Positions 17,343 to 26,052 of a stretch of 64,000 bases of DNA are shown here, one piece after another; positions within the stretch are counted from its first letter, which is position 1; every line of letters begins with the position of its first letter. The notes below the pieces were generated by a model. The model was not told the origin of the DNA. It saw nothing but the letters and a program-made list of their open reading frames with translations, and searched no databases. The stretch is from Noviherbaspirillum cavernae. Lineage in GTDB: Bacteria; Pseudomonadota; Gammaproteobacteria; Burkholderiales; Burkholderiaceae_D. Location of the stretch: the NCBI RefSeq assembly GCF_003590875.1, contig NZ_QYUN01000002.1, positions 3,596,001 to 3,660,000 on the forward strand, written 5' to 3'. A program made the position numbers and the translations under genes.

Positions 17343-17825
17343 TCAAGAATTCGCCAGCGGCGCGGTGTTGAGTTGCCGCCAGGCTTCATACGGCTCCTGC
17401 CCGGCGGGGCGCAGCGGCAGATAGGAAAGCTGCATGGCCTGCGCGGCGAGCGGTTTGGCAAGTTCGGCATAGAGCTCCCGCGTCGAAAGCCCGTACGGCT
17501 CGCCGTCCTCATTCGAGTAGGCGTAACAGACCTGCCGGATGCCGGCCAGGTACATGGCGGCCAGACACATCGGGCATGGATGCCCGCTGGCGTACATGAC
17601 GTGGCCGTCAAGCCGCGGGCTGCCCTGTGCGCGGGCCGCCTCGCGAATCGCCTGCAGTTCGGCGTGCGCCGTGGGGTCATGGCTGGACAACACCGTGTTG
17701 ACGCCGGTGGCGACAACCTGTCCATCCTTGACCAGCACCGCGCCGAAGGGGCGGCCTTTCCGGGTTTGCACGTTATCAAGAGCCAGCTGGATGGCCTGAG
17801 AAAGATGGTCTTCAGGCTTGGACAC
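17343..17825 (-). CDS. Nucleoside/guanine deaminase-type CMP/dCMP deaminase family protein
   Basis: 160 residues from a GTG at 17825, chosen because AAGGAG stands 7 bp upstream; the in-frame ATG at 17855 has no ribosome binding site. Zinc-site motifs are THAELQAI (His ligand and catalytic Glu) and HPCPMCLAAMY (two Cys ligands). The overall pattern (GRPFGAVLVKDGQVVATG, YAYSNEDGEPYG) is nearer to guanine deaminase GuaD and related nucleoside deaminases than to tRNA-specific TadA. It is likely cytoplasmic, in purine salvage. It points against the formate dehydrogenase genes and is probably an unrelated insertion in the cluster. Confidence 0.9.
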   Translation of the reverse strand: MSKPEDHLSQAIQLALDNVQTRKGRPFGAVLVKDGQVVATGVNTVLSSHDPTAHAELQAIREAARAQGSPRLDGHVMYASGHPCPMCLAAMYLAGIRQVCYAYSNEDGEPYGLSTRELYAELAKPLAAQAMQLSYLPLRPAGQEPYEAWRQLNTAPLANS

Positions 17826-17898
17826 GATTGTCTCCTTGGCGGTGATGCGAGTCATGCAGGGCAATGCAGCAGGGGCGGCGAATCTCGCATCTCTCGCA

Positions 17899-18369
17899 TC
17901 ATATCCAGCGGCGCACCCTGCCCCTGTACGCAGAAAATTCGCCACCGAACAACGTCTGCAGCGCGCGTTCTTCCGGTGCGATCTGAAACCTGTTGAGGTA
18001 AAGCACGAAGAAGGGCAATGCGAGAAATGCGGCCGCGTTCGACAGGTACACGGCCCAGCCTGACAGCCCGAGCAGGAAGCCGAGATACATCGGATTGCGC
18101 GTGAAGGCGTAGATGCCTGCGCTGACCAGCGACGTTGCCGCGCCCGGACTGACGGGATTGACGGTCGTGCTGGCCCGCCTGAATGACACCACCCCGGCCA
18201 GGGCAATGCCGATGCCGGCAAGAACAAGAACGACTGCAAGCGCCACGCGGATTGAAGTCATCATCTGGAACGACGGCGCGAGCAGCGACAGCAGCCACAT
18301 GCCGACGGCGAAGATGAATGCGACGACAAGCGGCGGAATTTTCAGTTCAAGGAAATTCATCATTCGCAT
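17899..18369 (-). CDS. Isoprenylcysteine carboxyl methyltransferase-like membrane protein
   Basis: 156 residues from the ATG at 18369; ATGs at 18363 and 18360 are alternatives. Four hydrophobic segments lie at about residues 9-30, 38-62, 78-95 and 98-120. The ICMT/PEMT signature is IYAFTRNPMYLGFLLGL (RNPMY) and, near the C-terminus, PEERALQTLFGGEFSAYRGR (the E-E cofactor-contacting motif). Bacterial members methylate small membrane-partitioned substrates using SAM; the substrate is unknown. It lies 73 bp upstream of the deaminase on the same strand, so both may be co-transcribed. Confidence 0.87.
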   Translation of the reverse strand: MRMMNFLELKIPPLVVAFIFAVGMWLLSLLAPSFQMMTSIRVALAVVLVLAGIGIALAGVVSFRRASTTVNPVSPGAATSLVSAGIYAFTRNPMYLGFLLGLSGWAVYLSNAAAFLALPFFVLYLNRFQIAPEERALQTLFGGEFSAYRGRVRRWI

Positions 18370-18604
18370 AGGGGCAACGACAAGCGGTTCACGAGGACAT
18401 TCAGCCGGACAGGCATTGTGCGTCGCCATCTCTTGTCCGGAAAGGAGGAACATTCCCGTTCCGCCTGGTTCTAACCTGGCTTGCCGACAATCTGAAACAT
18501 ATCGGCAATCTCGCACTGCATGAATGTACCGGAGGCGGCTGTTCTTGTGAATGCCGTGCTGGCACGTTCGCGCTTTCCGCACGGAATTTCACAAGGAGAA
18601 CAGC

Positions 18605-19750
18605 ATGAATCACCTTCCCGGCGATGTACTGGTTGCATTGCTTGCAGACCAGGAACCGCCATGTCTGTCGCTGTATCAGCCGACGCATCGATCGCATCCG
18701 GACAATGCGCAGGATGTGATCCGGTATGGCAATCTGCTGAAGGAAATGGAACTGTCGTTGCAGCAAAAATTCCGGGGCAAGGATACGCGGGCCATGATGG
18801 AACCGTTTCACGCGCTGGAGAGAAATACGGAATTCTGGAACCATGCGCTGGACGGTCTGGCGGTATTTGGCGGCAGCGGACGCTTTGAGGTTTTCAAGTT
18901 GCAACGGCCGGTACCGGAGCTGGCCATCGTGGCCGACAGTTTCCATCTCAAGCCGCTCTTGCGCATCTATCAGTCGACCGATCGCTATCAGGTGCTGGTA
19001 TTGAACCGGGACGGCGTGAAACTGTTCGAAGGCAACCGCGACATGCTCGATGAAGTGGCGCTGTCGGCGGATGTGCCGCAGGCCATGCAGGATGTGACGG
19101 GCGAGATTGACGCGCAGCCTGACACGCTCGTGCACGGCACCGTTCCCGGCCGCGGCTCGGTGGTGCACACCGGCCGCGGCGCGAAGACCGATGTGATCGA
19201 TACAGAAACGGAAAAGTTTTTCCGCGCCGTCGACCGCGCGATTCTCGAGCATTACTCGAAGCCTTCCGGCCTGCCCCTGATGCTGGCCGCCCTGCCGCAG
19301 TACCACGCGCTATTCCACAGGGTCAGCCACAATCCGTTCCTGATGAAGGAAGGCATCGAAATCAACGCGGATGCGATCGATGCGGACGCATTGCGCGCAC
19401 GCGCATGGCAGACCGTCGAACCGGACTATGCCGCCGATCTGGTTCAGCTTGGCGAGCAATTCCACAACGCGCGTGCGAAAGGACAGAGCAATGATGATTT
19501 GAGCGACGTCGCCGCAGCGGCCGTGCATGGCCGGGTCGAGACGCTGCTGGTCGAGGCCGAGCGGCATATTCCAGGACGGATGGAGGCCGCCACCGCGCGC
19601 ATCGCGTTCGACGAACTGGCGCATCCCGAGATCGACGATCTGCTGGACGATGTAGCGGAAGAAGTCCTGAAGAAAGGCGGCAATGTGCTGGTCGTGCCGA
19701 AGGCGCGCATGCCGACGCAGAGCGGACTGGCGGCGATCTATCGGTTTTGA
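18605..19750 (+). CDS. Bacterial eRF1-like protein (baeRF3-type)
   Basis: 381 residues from the ATG at 18605 (AAGGAGAACAGC upstream). PCLSLYQPTHRSHPDNAQD followed by RYGNLLKEMELSL is the N-terminal pattern of the baeRF3 family, bacterial relatives of archaeo-eukaryotic release factor 1. A middle domain holds HGTVPGRGSVVHTGRG and a C-terminal domain resembling the L7Ae-like eRF1 domain ends with GGNVLVVPKARMPTQSGLAA. Family members are thought to act on ribosomes or in stress or conflict responses, but function is not established. It stands alone on this strand, with a hairpin just downstream. Confidence 0.8.
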   Translation: MNHLPGDVLVALLADQEPPCLSLYQPTHRSHPDNAQDVIRYGNLLKEMELSLQQKFRGKDTRAMMEPFHALERNTEFWNHALDGLAVFGGSGRFEVFKLQRPVPELAIVADSFHLKPLLRIYQSTDRYQVLVLNRDGVKLFEGNRDMLDEVALSADVPQAMQDVTGEIDAQPDTLVHGTVPGRGSVVHTGRGAKTDVIDTETEKFFRAVDRAILEHYSKPSGLPLMLAALPQYHALFHRVSHNPFLMKEGIEINADAIDADALRARAWQTVEPDYAADLVQLGEQFHNARAKGQSNDDLSDVAAAAVHGRVETLLVEAERHIPGRMEAATARIAFDELAHPEIDDLLDDVAEEVLKKGGNVLVVPKARMPTQSGLAAIYRF

Positions 19751-19770
19751 TTTGCGTTGTGGAGCAGCAC

Positions 19771-19797
19771 AGGGCGCGGGCGCAATGTCCGCGCCCT
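19771..19797 (+). terminator. GC-rich hairpin after the baeRF gene
   Basis: A perfect 9-bp stem AGGGCGCGG/CCGCGCCCT with a 9-base loop lies 20 bp after the stop codon. It is followed by CGTTGG, not a strong U-run. Confidence 0.45.
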
Positions 19798-20140
19798 CGT
19801 TGGCATGCCGGTTTCCGAAAAACGATTTCATCGGCAAGCGGAAAAGACCCGACGATGGCATGTGCTCGAACTGGCAATGAAGCCGATGACGCAGCGCAGC
19901 AGCGGCACTTGCCCTTGCGCACGAGAAGGCGACAACTTGATTCACTTCAACGAAATGCCATAAAAATCATGGCCTTCTGCTCCTTGCCGAAACAAAATGG
20001 CAAAAATCCATCTAATTCCATGAACATGTCGAATGAACATGTAATTCTTGAAAAATTGTGCTAAGTTGAAAAAGATTATAAAAATTAAAAACAAAAAGTA
20101 ACCCAGATTACTTGCTGCCCTATCCCATTAGGAGACAACC
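19798..20140. other. Intergenic leader of the formate dehydrogenase operon
   Basis: 343 bp with no convincing gene. The last 170 bases are strikingly AT-rich against the surrounding DNA, as expected for a promoter region, and include two TTGAAA hexamers (20048, 20066), an ATTATAAAA stretch and a 9-bp direct repeat. No confident sigma-70 or sigma-54 pair could be fixed by eye. Confidence 0.5.
20021..20042. promoter_or_regulatory. Direct repeat TGAACATGT upstream of the fdh operon
   Basis: TGAACATGT occurs at 20021-20029 and again at 20034-20042, 13 bp apart from start to start; each contains the palindrome ACATGT. Position about 100 bp ahead of the first fdh gene suggests an activator or repressor site, but no matching regulator is identified. 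Confidence 0.35.
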
Positions 20141-20335
20141 ATGGCAGAGCAAAGCAAAATCGCGCGCCGAAGCTTCTTCGCGGGCGTCGGCTTGATTGCA
20201 GCGGCAGGCATTGCCGCCAAGCTATCTCCCAAATCTGTCATGTCGGGCACTCCCGCCCCTTCGAAGGAACCGGAGGGTGACGGCTATCGCCTGACCGAAC
20301 ACATCAAGAAATACTACCGGACGACTACCATCTAA
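20141..20335 (+). CDS. Small twin-arginine-signal protein preceding formate dehydrogenase
   Basis: 64 residues with AGGAGACAACC just upstream. ARRSFFAGVGLIAAAGIAAK (residues 8-27) is a twin-arginine leader with a hydrophobic stretch; the remainder is short (PEGDGYRLTEHIKKYYRTTT). Proteins of this kind, often annotated as formate dehydrogenase region Tat-signal proteins, precede the catalytic gene in many Proteobacteria. It may ride with the catalytic subunit through the Tat system or anchor the complex. The function is unproven. Confidence 0.82.
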   Translation: MAEQSKIARRSFFAGVGLIAAAGIAAKLSPKSVMSGTPAPSKEPEGDGYRLTEHIKKYYRTTTI

Positions 20336-20359
20336 CCGTCAACCGTCGAGGGGACAACC

Positions 20360-23323
20360 ATGCTGTTGACTCGCAAGGGCCAGTCAGGCCAGCGCTCGCC
20401 CAATCGCTTCTCTTCCAGCTTGACCGATACGCTGTCGCGCGCATTGCCGACGATGGATCGCCGGACTTTCCTGAAACGTTCCGGCATCGGGGTCGGCGCG
20501 GGCATCGCCGCGACCCAGCTGTCGCTGATCCGCAAGGCCGGTGCGGCCGATGAAGGCAAGGCGCCCGGCACGGGCAAGATCGAGGTCAGGCGCACGGTGT
20601 GCACGCACTGCTCGGTCGGCTGCGCGGTCGATGCGATAGTGGAAAACGGCGTGTGGGTGCGGCAGGAGCCGGTGTTCGATTCGCCGATCAATCTCGGCGC
20701 GCATTGCGCCAAGGGCGCGGCGCTGCGCGAGCACGGTCACGGCGAATACCGCCTGAAATATCCGATGAAGCTGGTCAACGGCAAGTACCAGCGCATCAGC
20801 TGGGACCAGGCCCTGAATGAAATCTCCGCCAAGCTGATCGACATCAAGAAGACCAGCGGCCCCGACGCCGTGTTCTTCATCGGTTCGTCCAAGCACAACA
20901 ACGAGCAGTCGGCGCTGTTGCGCAAGTTCGTTTCCTTCTACGGCACCAACAACACCGATCACCAGGCGCGCATCTGCCATTCGACGACCGTCGCGGGCGT
21001 GGCCAATACCTGGGGCTACGGCGCGATGACCAACAGCTACAACGACATGCAGAATTCGAAGGCGGCGATGTATATCGGATCCAACGCCGCCGAGGCGCAT
21101 CCGGTGTCGATGCTGCACATGCTGCATGCGAAGGAAACCGGCACCAAGATGATCGTGGTCGATCCGCGCTACACCCGCACGGCGGCCAAGGCGGACCAGT
21201 ACGTGCGCATCCGTTCCGGCTCCGACATCCCCTTCCTGTACGGCATGCTGTACCACATCTTCAAGAACGGCTGGGAAGACAAGCAGTACATCAACGACCG
21301 CGTCTTCGGCATGGACAAGGTCAGGGAAGAAGTGATGAAGTGGACGCCGGACAAGGTGGAAGAAGCCTGCGGCGTGCCGGAAGCGGAAGTGCTCAAGGTC
21401 ACCGAAACGATGGCGAAGAACAAGCCGTCGACCGTTGTCTGGTGCATGGGCCAGACCCAGCACACGATCGGCAACGCGATGGTGCGCGCCTCCTGCATCC
21501 TGCAATTGGCACTGGGCAACGTCGGCGTCTCCGGCGGCGGCACCAACATCTTCCGCGGCCACGACAATGTGCAGGGCGCGACCGACGTCGGCCCGAATCC
21601 GGATTCGCTGCCCGGCTACTACGGACTCGCCACCGGCTCGTGGAAGCACTGGGCGGCGGTATGGGGCGTGGATTACGAATGGATCAAGAAGCAGTACGTG
21701 TCGCAGGCGATGATGGAAAAGTCCGGCACCACGGTGTCGCGCTGGGTCGATGCGGTGCTGGAGAAGAACGATCTGATCGACCAGGACAGCAACGTCAAGG
21801 GCGTGCTGTTCTGGGGCCATGCGCCGAACTCGCAGACGCGCGGCCTCGACATGAAGAAGGCGATGGACAAGCTCGACCTGCTGGTGGTGATCGATCCGTA
21901 TCCGTCGGCGACGGCGGCAATGGCGGCGATGAAGGTGGATAACCAGGAATTGAATCCGAACCGCGCGGTGTATCTGCTGCCGGCGGCGACCCAGTTCGAG
22001 ACTTCCGGCTCGGTGACGGCGTCGAACCGCTCGCTGCAATGGCGTGAAAAAGTCATTGAACCGCTGTTCGAATCGCGCACCGACCAGATGATCATGTACC
22101 AGTTCGCCGAGAAGCTCGGCTTCGGCAAGGAACTGGTGGCGAAGATCAAGCTGGTGCCGGGCAAGGGCGGCATGATGGAGCCGGAACCGGAAGACATGCT
22201 GCGCGAGATCAATCGCGGCAGCTGGACCATCGGCTACACCGGCCAGTCGCCGGAACGCCTGAAGGCGCACATGAAGAACATGCAGATGTTCGATGTGAAG
22301 ACGCTGCGCTGCAAGAGCGGCAAGGATGCGGAGACCGGCTACGACCTGACCGGCGATTACTTCGGCCTGCCGTGGCCGTGCTACGGCACGCCGGAACTGA
22401 AGCACCCCGGTACGCACGTTCTGTACAACACGCACCAGCACGTGATGGATGGCGGCGGCAACTTCCGCGCCAACTTCGGCGTCGAGCGGGATGGCGTCAA
22501 TCTGCTGGCGGAAGACGGCTCGCATTCGCTGGGCTCGGACATCACGACCGGCTACCCGGAATTCGACCACATCCTCCTGAAGAAACTCGGCTGGTGGAAC
22601 GACCTGACCGATGCGGAAAAGAAGGCGGCCGAAGGCAAGAACTGGAAGACCGATCTGTCGGGCGGCATCCAGCGCGTGTGCCTGAAGGTGCATGGCGTGC
22701 ATCCGTTCGGCAATGCGAAGGCGCGCGCCCTGGTGTGGAACTTCCCCGACCCGGTGCCGCTGCATCGCGAGCCGCTGTACGGCACGCGGCCCGACCTGGT
22801 GGCGAAGTATCCGACGCACGATGACAAGACGGCCTTCTGGCGCCTGCCGACCTTGTACAAGTCGGTGCAGCAGAAGAATGTCGAAGCCAAGCTGTACGAG
22901 AAATTCCCGATCATCCTGACCTCGGGCCGGCTGGTCGAGTACGAGGGCGGCGGCGAAGAGACGCGTTCCAATCCCTGGCTGGCCGAGCTGCAGCAGGATA
23001 ACTTCGTCGAGATCAATCCGAAGGCGGCATCGGACCGCGGCATTCGCGACGGCGAGTACGTCATCGTCTCGACACCGACCGGCGCGCGCCTGAAGGTGAA
23101 GGCGCTGGTGACGCCGCGCGTCGGCCCCGACACCGCGTTCATTCCCTTCCATTTCTCCGGCTGGTGGCAGGGCAAGGACATGCTGGAGAGCTACCCGGCA
23201 GGCGCGTATCCGATCGTGCGCGGCGAAGCGGTCAACACCGCCACCACCTACGGCTACGACTCGGTGACGATGATGCAGGAAACGAAAACGACGATCTGCA
23301 ATATCGAACGCTTCACGGCTTGA
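20360..23323 (+). CDS. fdhA: Formate dehydrogenase catalytic (alpha) subunit, cysteine type, Tat-exported
   Basis: 987 residues. The Tat motif is DRRTFLKRSG (33-42). A [4Fe-4S] site follows at Cys81, Cys84, Cys88 and Cys116 (CTHCSVGC). The Mo/W ligand is Cys206 in ARICHSTTVAGVANTWGYGA, the position of selenocysteine in E. coli FdnG; the codon is TGC, so this is a selenium-free enzyme. Bis-MGD-binding domains follow, ending with the C-terminal pterin fold (LTSGRLVEYEGGG). It oxidises formate to CO2 in the periplasm and passes electrons to the beta subunit. Neighbouring fdhD and tungstate transporter genes make tungsten a plausible metal. Confidence 0.96.
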   Translation: MLLTRKGQSGQRSPNRFSSSLTDTLSRALPTMDRRTFLKRSGIGVGAGIAATQLSLIRKAGAADEGKAPGTGKIEVRRTVCTHCSVGCAVDAIVENGVWVRQEPVFDSPINLGAHCAKGAALREHGHGEYRLKYPMKLVNGKYQRISWDQALNEISAKLIDIKKTSGPDAVFFIGSSKHNNEQSALLRKFVSFYGTNNTDHQARICHSTTVAGVANTWGYGAMTNSYNDMQNSKAAMYIGSNAAEAHPVSMLHMLHAKETGTKMIVVDPRYTRTAAKADQYVRIRSGSDIPFLYGMLYHIFKNGWEDKQYINDRVFGMDKVREEVMKWTPDKVEEACGVPEAEVLKVTETMAKNKPSTVVWCMGQTQHTIGNAMVRASCILQLALGNVGVSGGGTNIFRGHDNVQGATDVGPNPDSLPGYYGLATGSWKHWAAVWGVDYEWIKKQYVSQAMMEKSGTTVSRWVDAVLEKNDLIDQDSNVKGVLFWGHAPNSQTRGLDMKKAMDKLDLLVVIDPYPSATAAMAAMKVDNQELNPNRAVYLLPAATQFETSGSVTASNRSLQWREKVIEPLFESRTDQMIMYQFAEKLGFGKELVAKIKLVPGKGGMMEPEPEDMLREINRGSWTIGYTGQSPERLKAHMKNMQMFDVKTLRCKSGKDAETGYDLTGDYFGLPWPCYGTPELKHPGTHVLYNTHQHVMDGGGNFRANFGVERDGVNLLAEDGSHSLGSDITTGYPEFDHILLKKLGWWNDLTDAEKKAAEGKNWKTDLSGGIQRVCLKVHGVHPFGNAKARALVWNFPDPVPLHREPLYGTRPDLVAKYPTHDDKTAFWRLPTLYKSVQQKNVEAKLYEKFPIILTSGRLVEYEGGGEETRSNPWLAELQQDNFVEINPKAASDRGIRDGEYVIVSTPTGARLKVKALVTPRVGPDTAFIPFHFSGWWQGKDMLESYPAGAYPIVRGEAVNTATTYGYDSVTMMQETKTTICNIERFTA

Positions 23324-23353
23324 TCGATGGCATGAGTCTGAGGAGACACGACA

Positions 23354-24019
23354 ATGGCACGAATGAAATTCATCTGCGACGCGGAGCGCTGCATCGAATG
23401 CAACAGCTGCGTGACCGCGTGCAAGAACGAGAATGAAGTCCCGTGGGGCGTGAACCGCCGTCGCGTGGTCACGGTCAACGATGGCGTGGTCGGGCAGGAA
23501 AAATCGATCTCGGTCGCCTGCATGCATTGCTCGGACGCGCCGTGCATGGCGGTGTGTCCGGTCGACTGCTTCTACCGCAGCGACGAAGGCGTGGTGCTGC
23601 ACAACAAGGACACCTGCATCGGCTGCGGCTACTGTTCGTATGCCTGCCCGTTCGGCGCACCGCAATTCCCGTCCAACGGTCAGTTCGGCCTGCGCGGCAA
23701 GATGGACAAATGCACCTTCTGCGCCGGCGGCCCGGAAGAAAGCGGCTCGAAGGCGGAGTTCGAAAAATACGGACGCAACCGCCTGGCCGAAGGCAAGCTG
23801 CCGGCCTGCGCGGAAATGTGTTCGACCAAGGCGCTCCTGGGCGGCGACGGCGACACCATTGCCGATATCTTGCGCACGCGCGTTTTGCGACGCGGCAAGG
23901 GCAGCGAGGTGTGGGGCTGGGGCACCGCCTACGGCAAGTCGCACAATCCGGACGCCACGGCACCCAACAAGCCTAACGGAACGAACCAGACAACCGGGAC
24001 GATCGGGACAAAATCATGA
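23354..24019 (+). CDS. fdhB: Formate dehydrogenase iron-sulfur (beta) subunit
   Basis: 221 residues with four cluster motifs: CIECNSCVTACKNE (13-26), CSDAPCMAVCPVDC (about 58-71), CIGCGYCSYACPFGAP (about 90-105) and CTFCAGG with a distal Cys pair. It relays electrons from the catalytic subunit to cytochrome b. Unlike E. coli FdnH, no C-terminal transmembrane helix is visible; the tail is hydrophilic (PNKPNGTNQTTGTIGTKS). It starts 30 bp after the alpha gene and overlaps the lipoprotein gene by 4 bp (ATGA). Confidence 0.95.
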   Translation: MARMKFICDAERCIECNSCVTACKNENEVPWGVNRRRVVTVNDGVVGQEKSISVACMHCSDAPCMAVCPVDCFYRSDEGVVLHNKDTCIGCGYCSYACPFGAPQFPSNGQFGLRGKMDKCTFCAGGPEESGSKAEFEKYGRNRLAEGKLPACAEMCSTKALLGGDGDTIADILRTRVLRRGKGSEVWGWGTAYGKSHNPDATAPNKPNGTNQTTGTIGTKS

Positions 24020-24255
24020 GGCTCTCTTCTCTGCGTTTTCTGCTGCTGGCCATGGCGGCGGCTTCGGTCATCGGCTGCGGCGAAATCGACCAGGCCCAAT
24101 CGGCATCCAATACCAACCGGGGCGATACGCCGGCCTGGAAGGGCGCAAAGGATCCCTTTGTCGCCAAGGGCTGGACGCCAGGCGACAAGGCCTCCTGGGA
24201 AAGCCAGATGCGTACGCGTTCGCTCAACCAGAACGAATACGTCAGGACGAATTGA
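24016..24255 (+). CDS. Small predicted lipoprotein in the fdh operon
   Basis: 79 residues. Signal peptide RLSSLRFLLLAMAAASVIGC with a lipobox (VIGC) predicts lipidation at Cys21. The mature part is only about 58 residues (AWKGAKDPFVAKGWTPGDKA, then SWESQMRTRSLNQNEY). It is translationally coupled to the beta subunit and followed 19 bp later by the cytochrome b gene, so it is probably part of the mature complex or its assembly. I recognise no named family. Confidence 0.82.
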   Translation: MRLSSLRFLLLAMAAASVIGCGEIDQAQSASNTNRGDTPAWKGAKDPFVAKGWTPGDKASWESQMRTRSLNQNEYVRTN

Positions 24256-24274
24256 GCCGCCAAGGGGAAGCATC

Positions 24275-25453
24275 ATGAAGAATCGGTTTGCCAGCCTGGT
24301 ACTCGGCATTGCAGTCATGGCGCTGTCTGCCGGCTCCGTCATGGCGCAGGACAACACGGCGAAGCCGGCACCAGCGGCACAAGCGGCGCCATCGACGCAA
24401 CCCGCACAGCCCGCGCCGGCCGCCGCGCCCAACGTCGAATCGGACGATATCCGCTACCTCCAGCAGAACCAGGCCGAACGCGCGCGCGACCAACCCGGCA
24501 ACAATGCGCCCGTATGGCGCACCGTGGTGGAAGGCACGAAAAACTATTCCAGCCTGCCCTATCCCGAAGCGGGCGTGCTGATCCAGCCCAGGCAGCAATT
24601 CCCCGGGCAGGCGCGCGCGACGACCGCCGGCGAGGCATGGCGCCAGTATCGCAACGGCCCGCTGACGCAGATCAGCGGCTGGGTGCTGCTGGTGGCGGCG
24701 GCAGCTTTCTTCGGCGCGTATCTGATCTTCGGCCCGATCAAACTGAAGGCCCCGAAAACCGGCCGCCTGATCGAACGCTTCACGCCCTTCGAACGCATCG
24801 CGCACTGGTCGACGGCGATCAGCTTCACCGTGCTGGCGCTGACCGGCATCATCATGCTGTTCGGCAAGTACGTGCTCATGCCGGTGTTCGGCCACACATT
24901 GTTCGGCTGGCTGGCCTACGGGTCCAAAACCATCCACAACTTCGTCGGACCGATCTTCACCGTCTCCGTGATCGTGGTCTTCCTGCTGTTCGTGAAGGAC
25001 AACCTGCCGCGCGCCGTCGATGTCAAATGGCTGGCCCGACTGGGCGGCGCGATCGGCAAGGGCCATGTCAACGCCGGGCGCTTCAATGGCGGTGAAAAGC
25101 TGTGGTTCTGGGGCGGCGTGGTCGTCCTCAGCCTGATCGTCAGCATCTCCGGTTTCGTGCTCGACATGCTGGTGCCGGGCATCGAATACACACGCGGCAA
25201 CATGCAAGTGGCCAACGTGATCCATATCATCGCCACCGTGCTGATCATGGCCGTATCGCTCGGCCATATCTACATGGGCACGATCGGCATGGAAGGCGCG
25301 TACGGCGCGATGCGCACCGGCTACGTGGACGATACCTGGGCCAGGGAACACCATGACCTGTGGTACGAAGAGGTACAGAGCGGCAAGGTGCCGCGCGTGC
25401 GGTCGCAGGAAGGCGACCGCAAGATGGTCGATCTGAAGGAGAAAGGCGCATGA
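24275..25453 (+). CDS. fdhC: Formate dehydrogenase cytochrome b556 (gamma) subunit
   Basis: 392 residues from the ATG at 24275 (AAGGGGAAG upstream). A signal peptide (MKNRFASLVLGIAVMALSAG) is followed by a Pro/Ala-rich periplasmic segment of about 130 residues, then four or five transmembrane helices of the FdnI type: WVLLVAAAAFFGAYLIFG, FERIAHWSTAISFTVLALTG (heme-ligand His), KTIHNFVGPIFTVSVIVVF, and a C-terminal VIHIIATVLIMAVSLGHIYM. It holds b-type hemes and reduces quinone. The long N-terminal periplasmic extension is larger than in E. coli FdnI. Confidence 0.94.
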   Translation: MKNRFASLVLGIAVMALSAGSVMAQDNTAKPAPAAQAAPSTQPAQPAPAAAPNVESDDIRYLQQNQAERARDQPGNNAPVWRTVVEGTKNYSSLPYPEAGVLIQPRQQFPGQARATTAGEAWRQYRNGPLTQISGWVLLVAAAAFFGAYLIFGPIKLKAPKTGRLIERFTPFERIAHWSTAISFTVLALTGIIMLFGKYVLMPVFGHTLFGWLAYGSKTIHNFVGPIFTVSVIVVFLLFVKDNLPRAVDVKWLARLGGAIGKGHVNAGRFNGGEKLWFWGGVVVLSLIVSISGFVLDMLVPGIEYTRGNMQVANVIHIIATVLIMAVSLGHIYMGTIGMEGAYGAMRTGYVDDTWAREHHDLWYEEVQSGKVPRVRSQEGDRKMVDLKEKGA

Positions 25454-25830
25454 AAAAACCGAGATACGATCTGACACGCGGACTGACACGCGGGCTGATG
25501 CTTGGACTGACGGCGCTGGCCATGTCAGGCGCTGCCATCGCCAAATTACCGGCCCCGAGTCCGGAAGCCAAGGCGAAGGCGGACGAAGCCAAGAACAAGA
25601 CGACATGGAGCGACAAGGTGGCCGCATTCCAGCTATGCAAGGCGCAAAACAAGGTCGCGGAGCAATACCTGAAGAGCAAGGGTGGCGACCAGAAGCCGGA
25701 AGCCGACACGTCCTGTACCGATCCCGGCCCCTATTTGGCGCTGGTCGCCGGCCAGCAGGTCGGCGTCGCCGATGCCAAACCCGTCCCGGCCGCCGGCAAA
25801 GCGGTGCCAGGCGCAGAGACAAAGAAATAA
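25450..25830 (+). CDS. Small exported protein at end of fdh operon
   Basis: 126 residues from the ATG at 25450, overlapping the gamma-subunit stop by ATGA. A signal peptide (LTRGLMLGLTALAMSGAAIA) precedes a Lys/Ala-rich mature protein with two Cys (FQLCKAQNKVAEQYLKSKGG and DTSCTDPGPYLALVA) that could form a disulfide. No named family is recognised. Tight coupling argues for a role in the periplasmic complex. A MITE lies directly downstream. Confidence 0.78.
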   Translation: MKKPRYDLTRGLTRGLMLGLTALAMSGAAIAKLPAPSPEAKAKADEAKNKTTWSDKVAAFQLCKAQNKVAEQYLKSKGGDQKPEADTSCTDPGPYLALVAGQQVGVADAKPVPAAGKAVPGAETKK

Positions 25831-25858
25831 GCGAAGAAATGATTGCGCAGGCGAATCG

Positions 25859-26021
25859 CTAGTGTCCTGAGTTTGAAATTCGTTGCAAATAAAAGTGATG
25901 AAATCGCGACGAGACAAGGAAAAAAGCGCAGCAAGGCCGAGGCCTTGCGAGCATTTTTGACGCGGTATCGGTGCGATTCTCGTCATCTTTTATGCAGCGA
26001 ATTTCGAATTCAGAACACTAA
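25859..26021. repeat. MITE-like element, copy 2
   Basis: Same orientation and nearly the same sequence as copy 1 (16505-16665), bounded by CTAGTGTCCTGAG and CAGAACACTAA. The right end is slightly degraded. It separates the fdh structural operon from fdhD and carries the GCAAGGCCGAGGCCTTGC stem followed by a T-run. Confidence 0.9.
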
Positions 26022-26052
26022 CCTGCCTCAACCGGAACACGACAGCCATCGC

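Noticed and set aside
20972..20981. Possible selenocysteine codon in the formate dehydrogenase
   Set aside because: The active-site codon is TGC (Cys) and there is no in-frame TGA in the gene.
20384..23944. 1186-codon minus-strand open frame opposite the fdh genes
   Set aside because: Antisense shadow of a high-GC gene; no domain visible while the plus strand encodes FdhA with all catalytic motifs.
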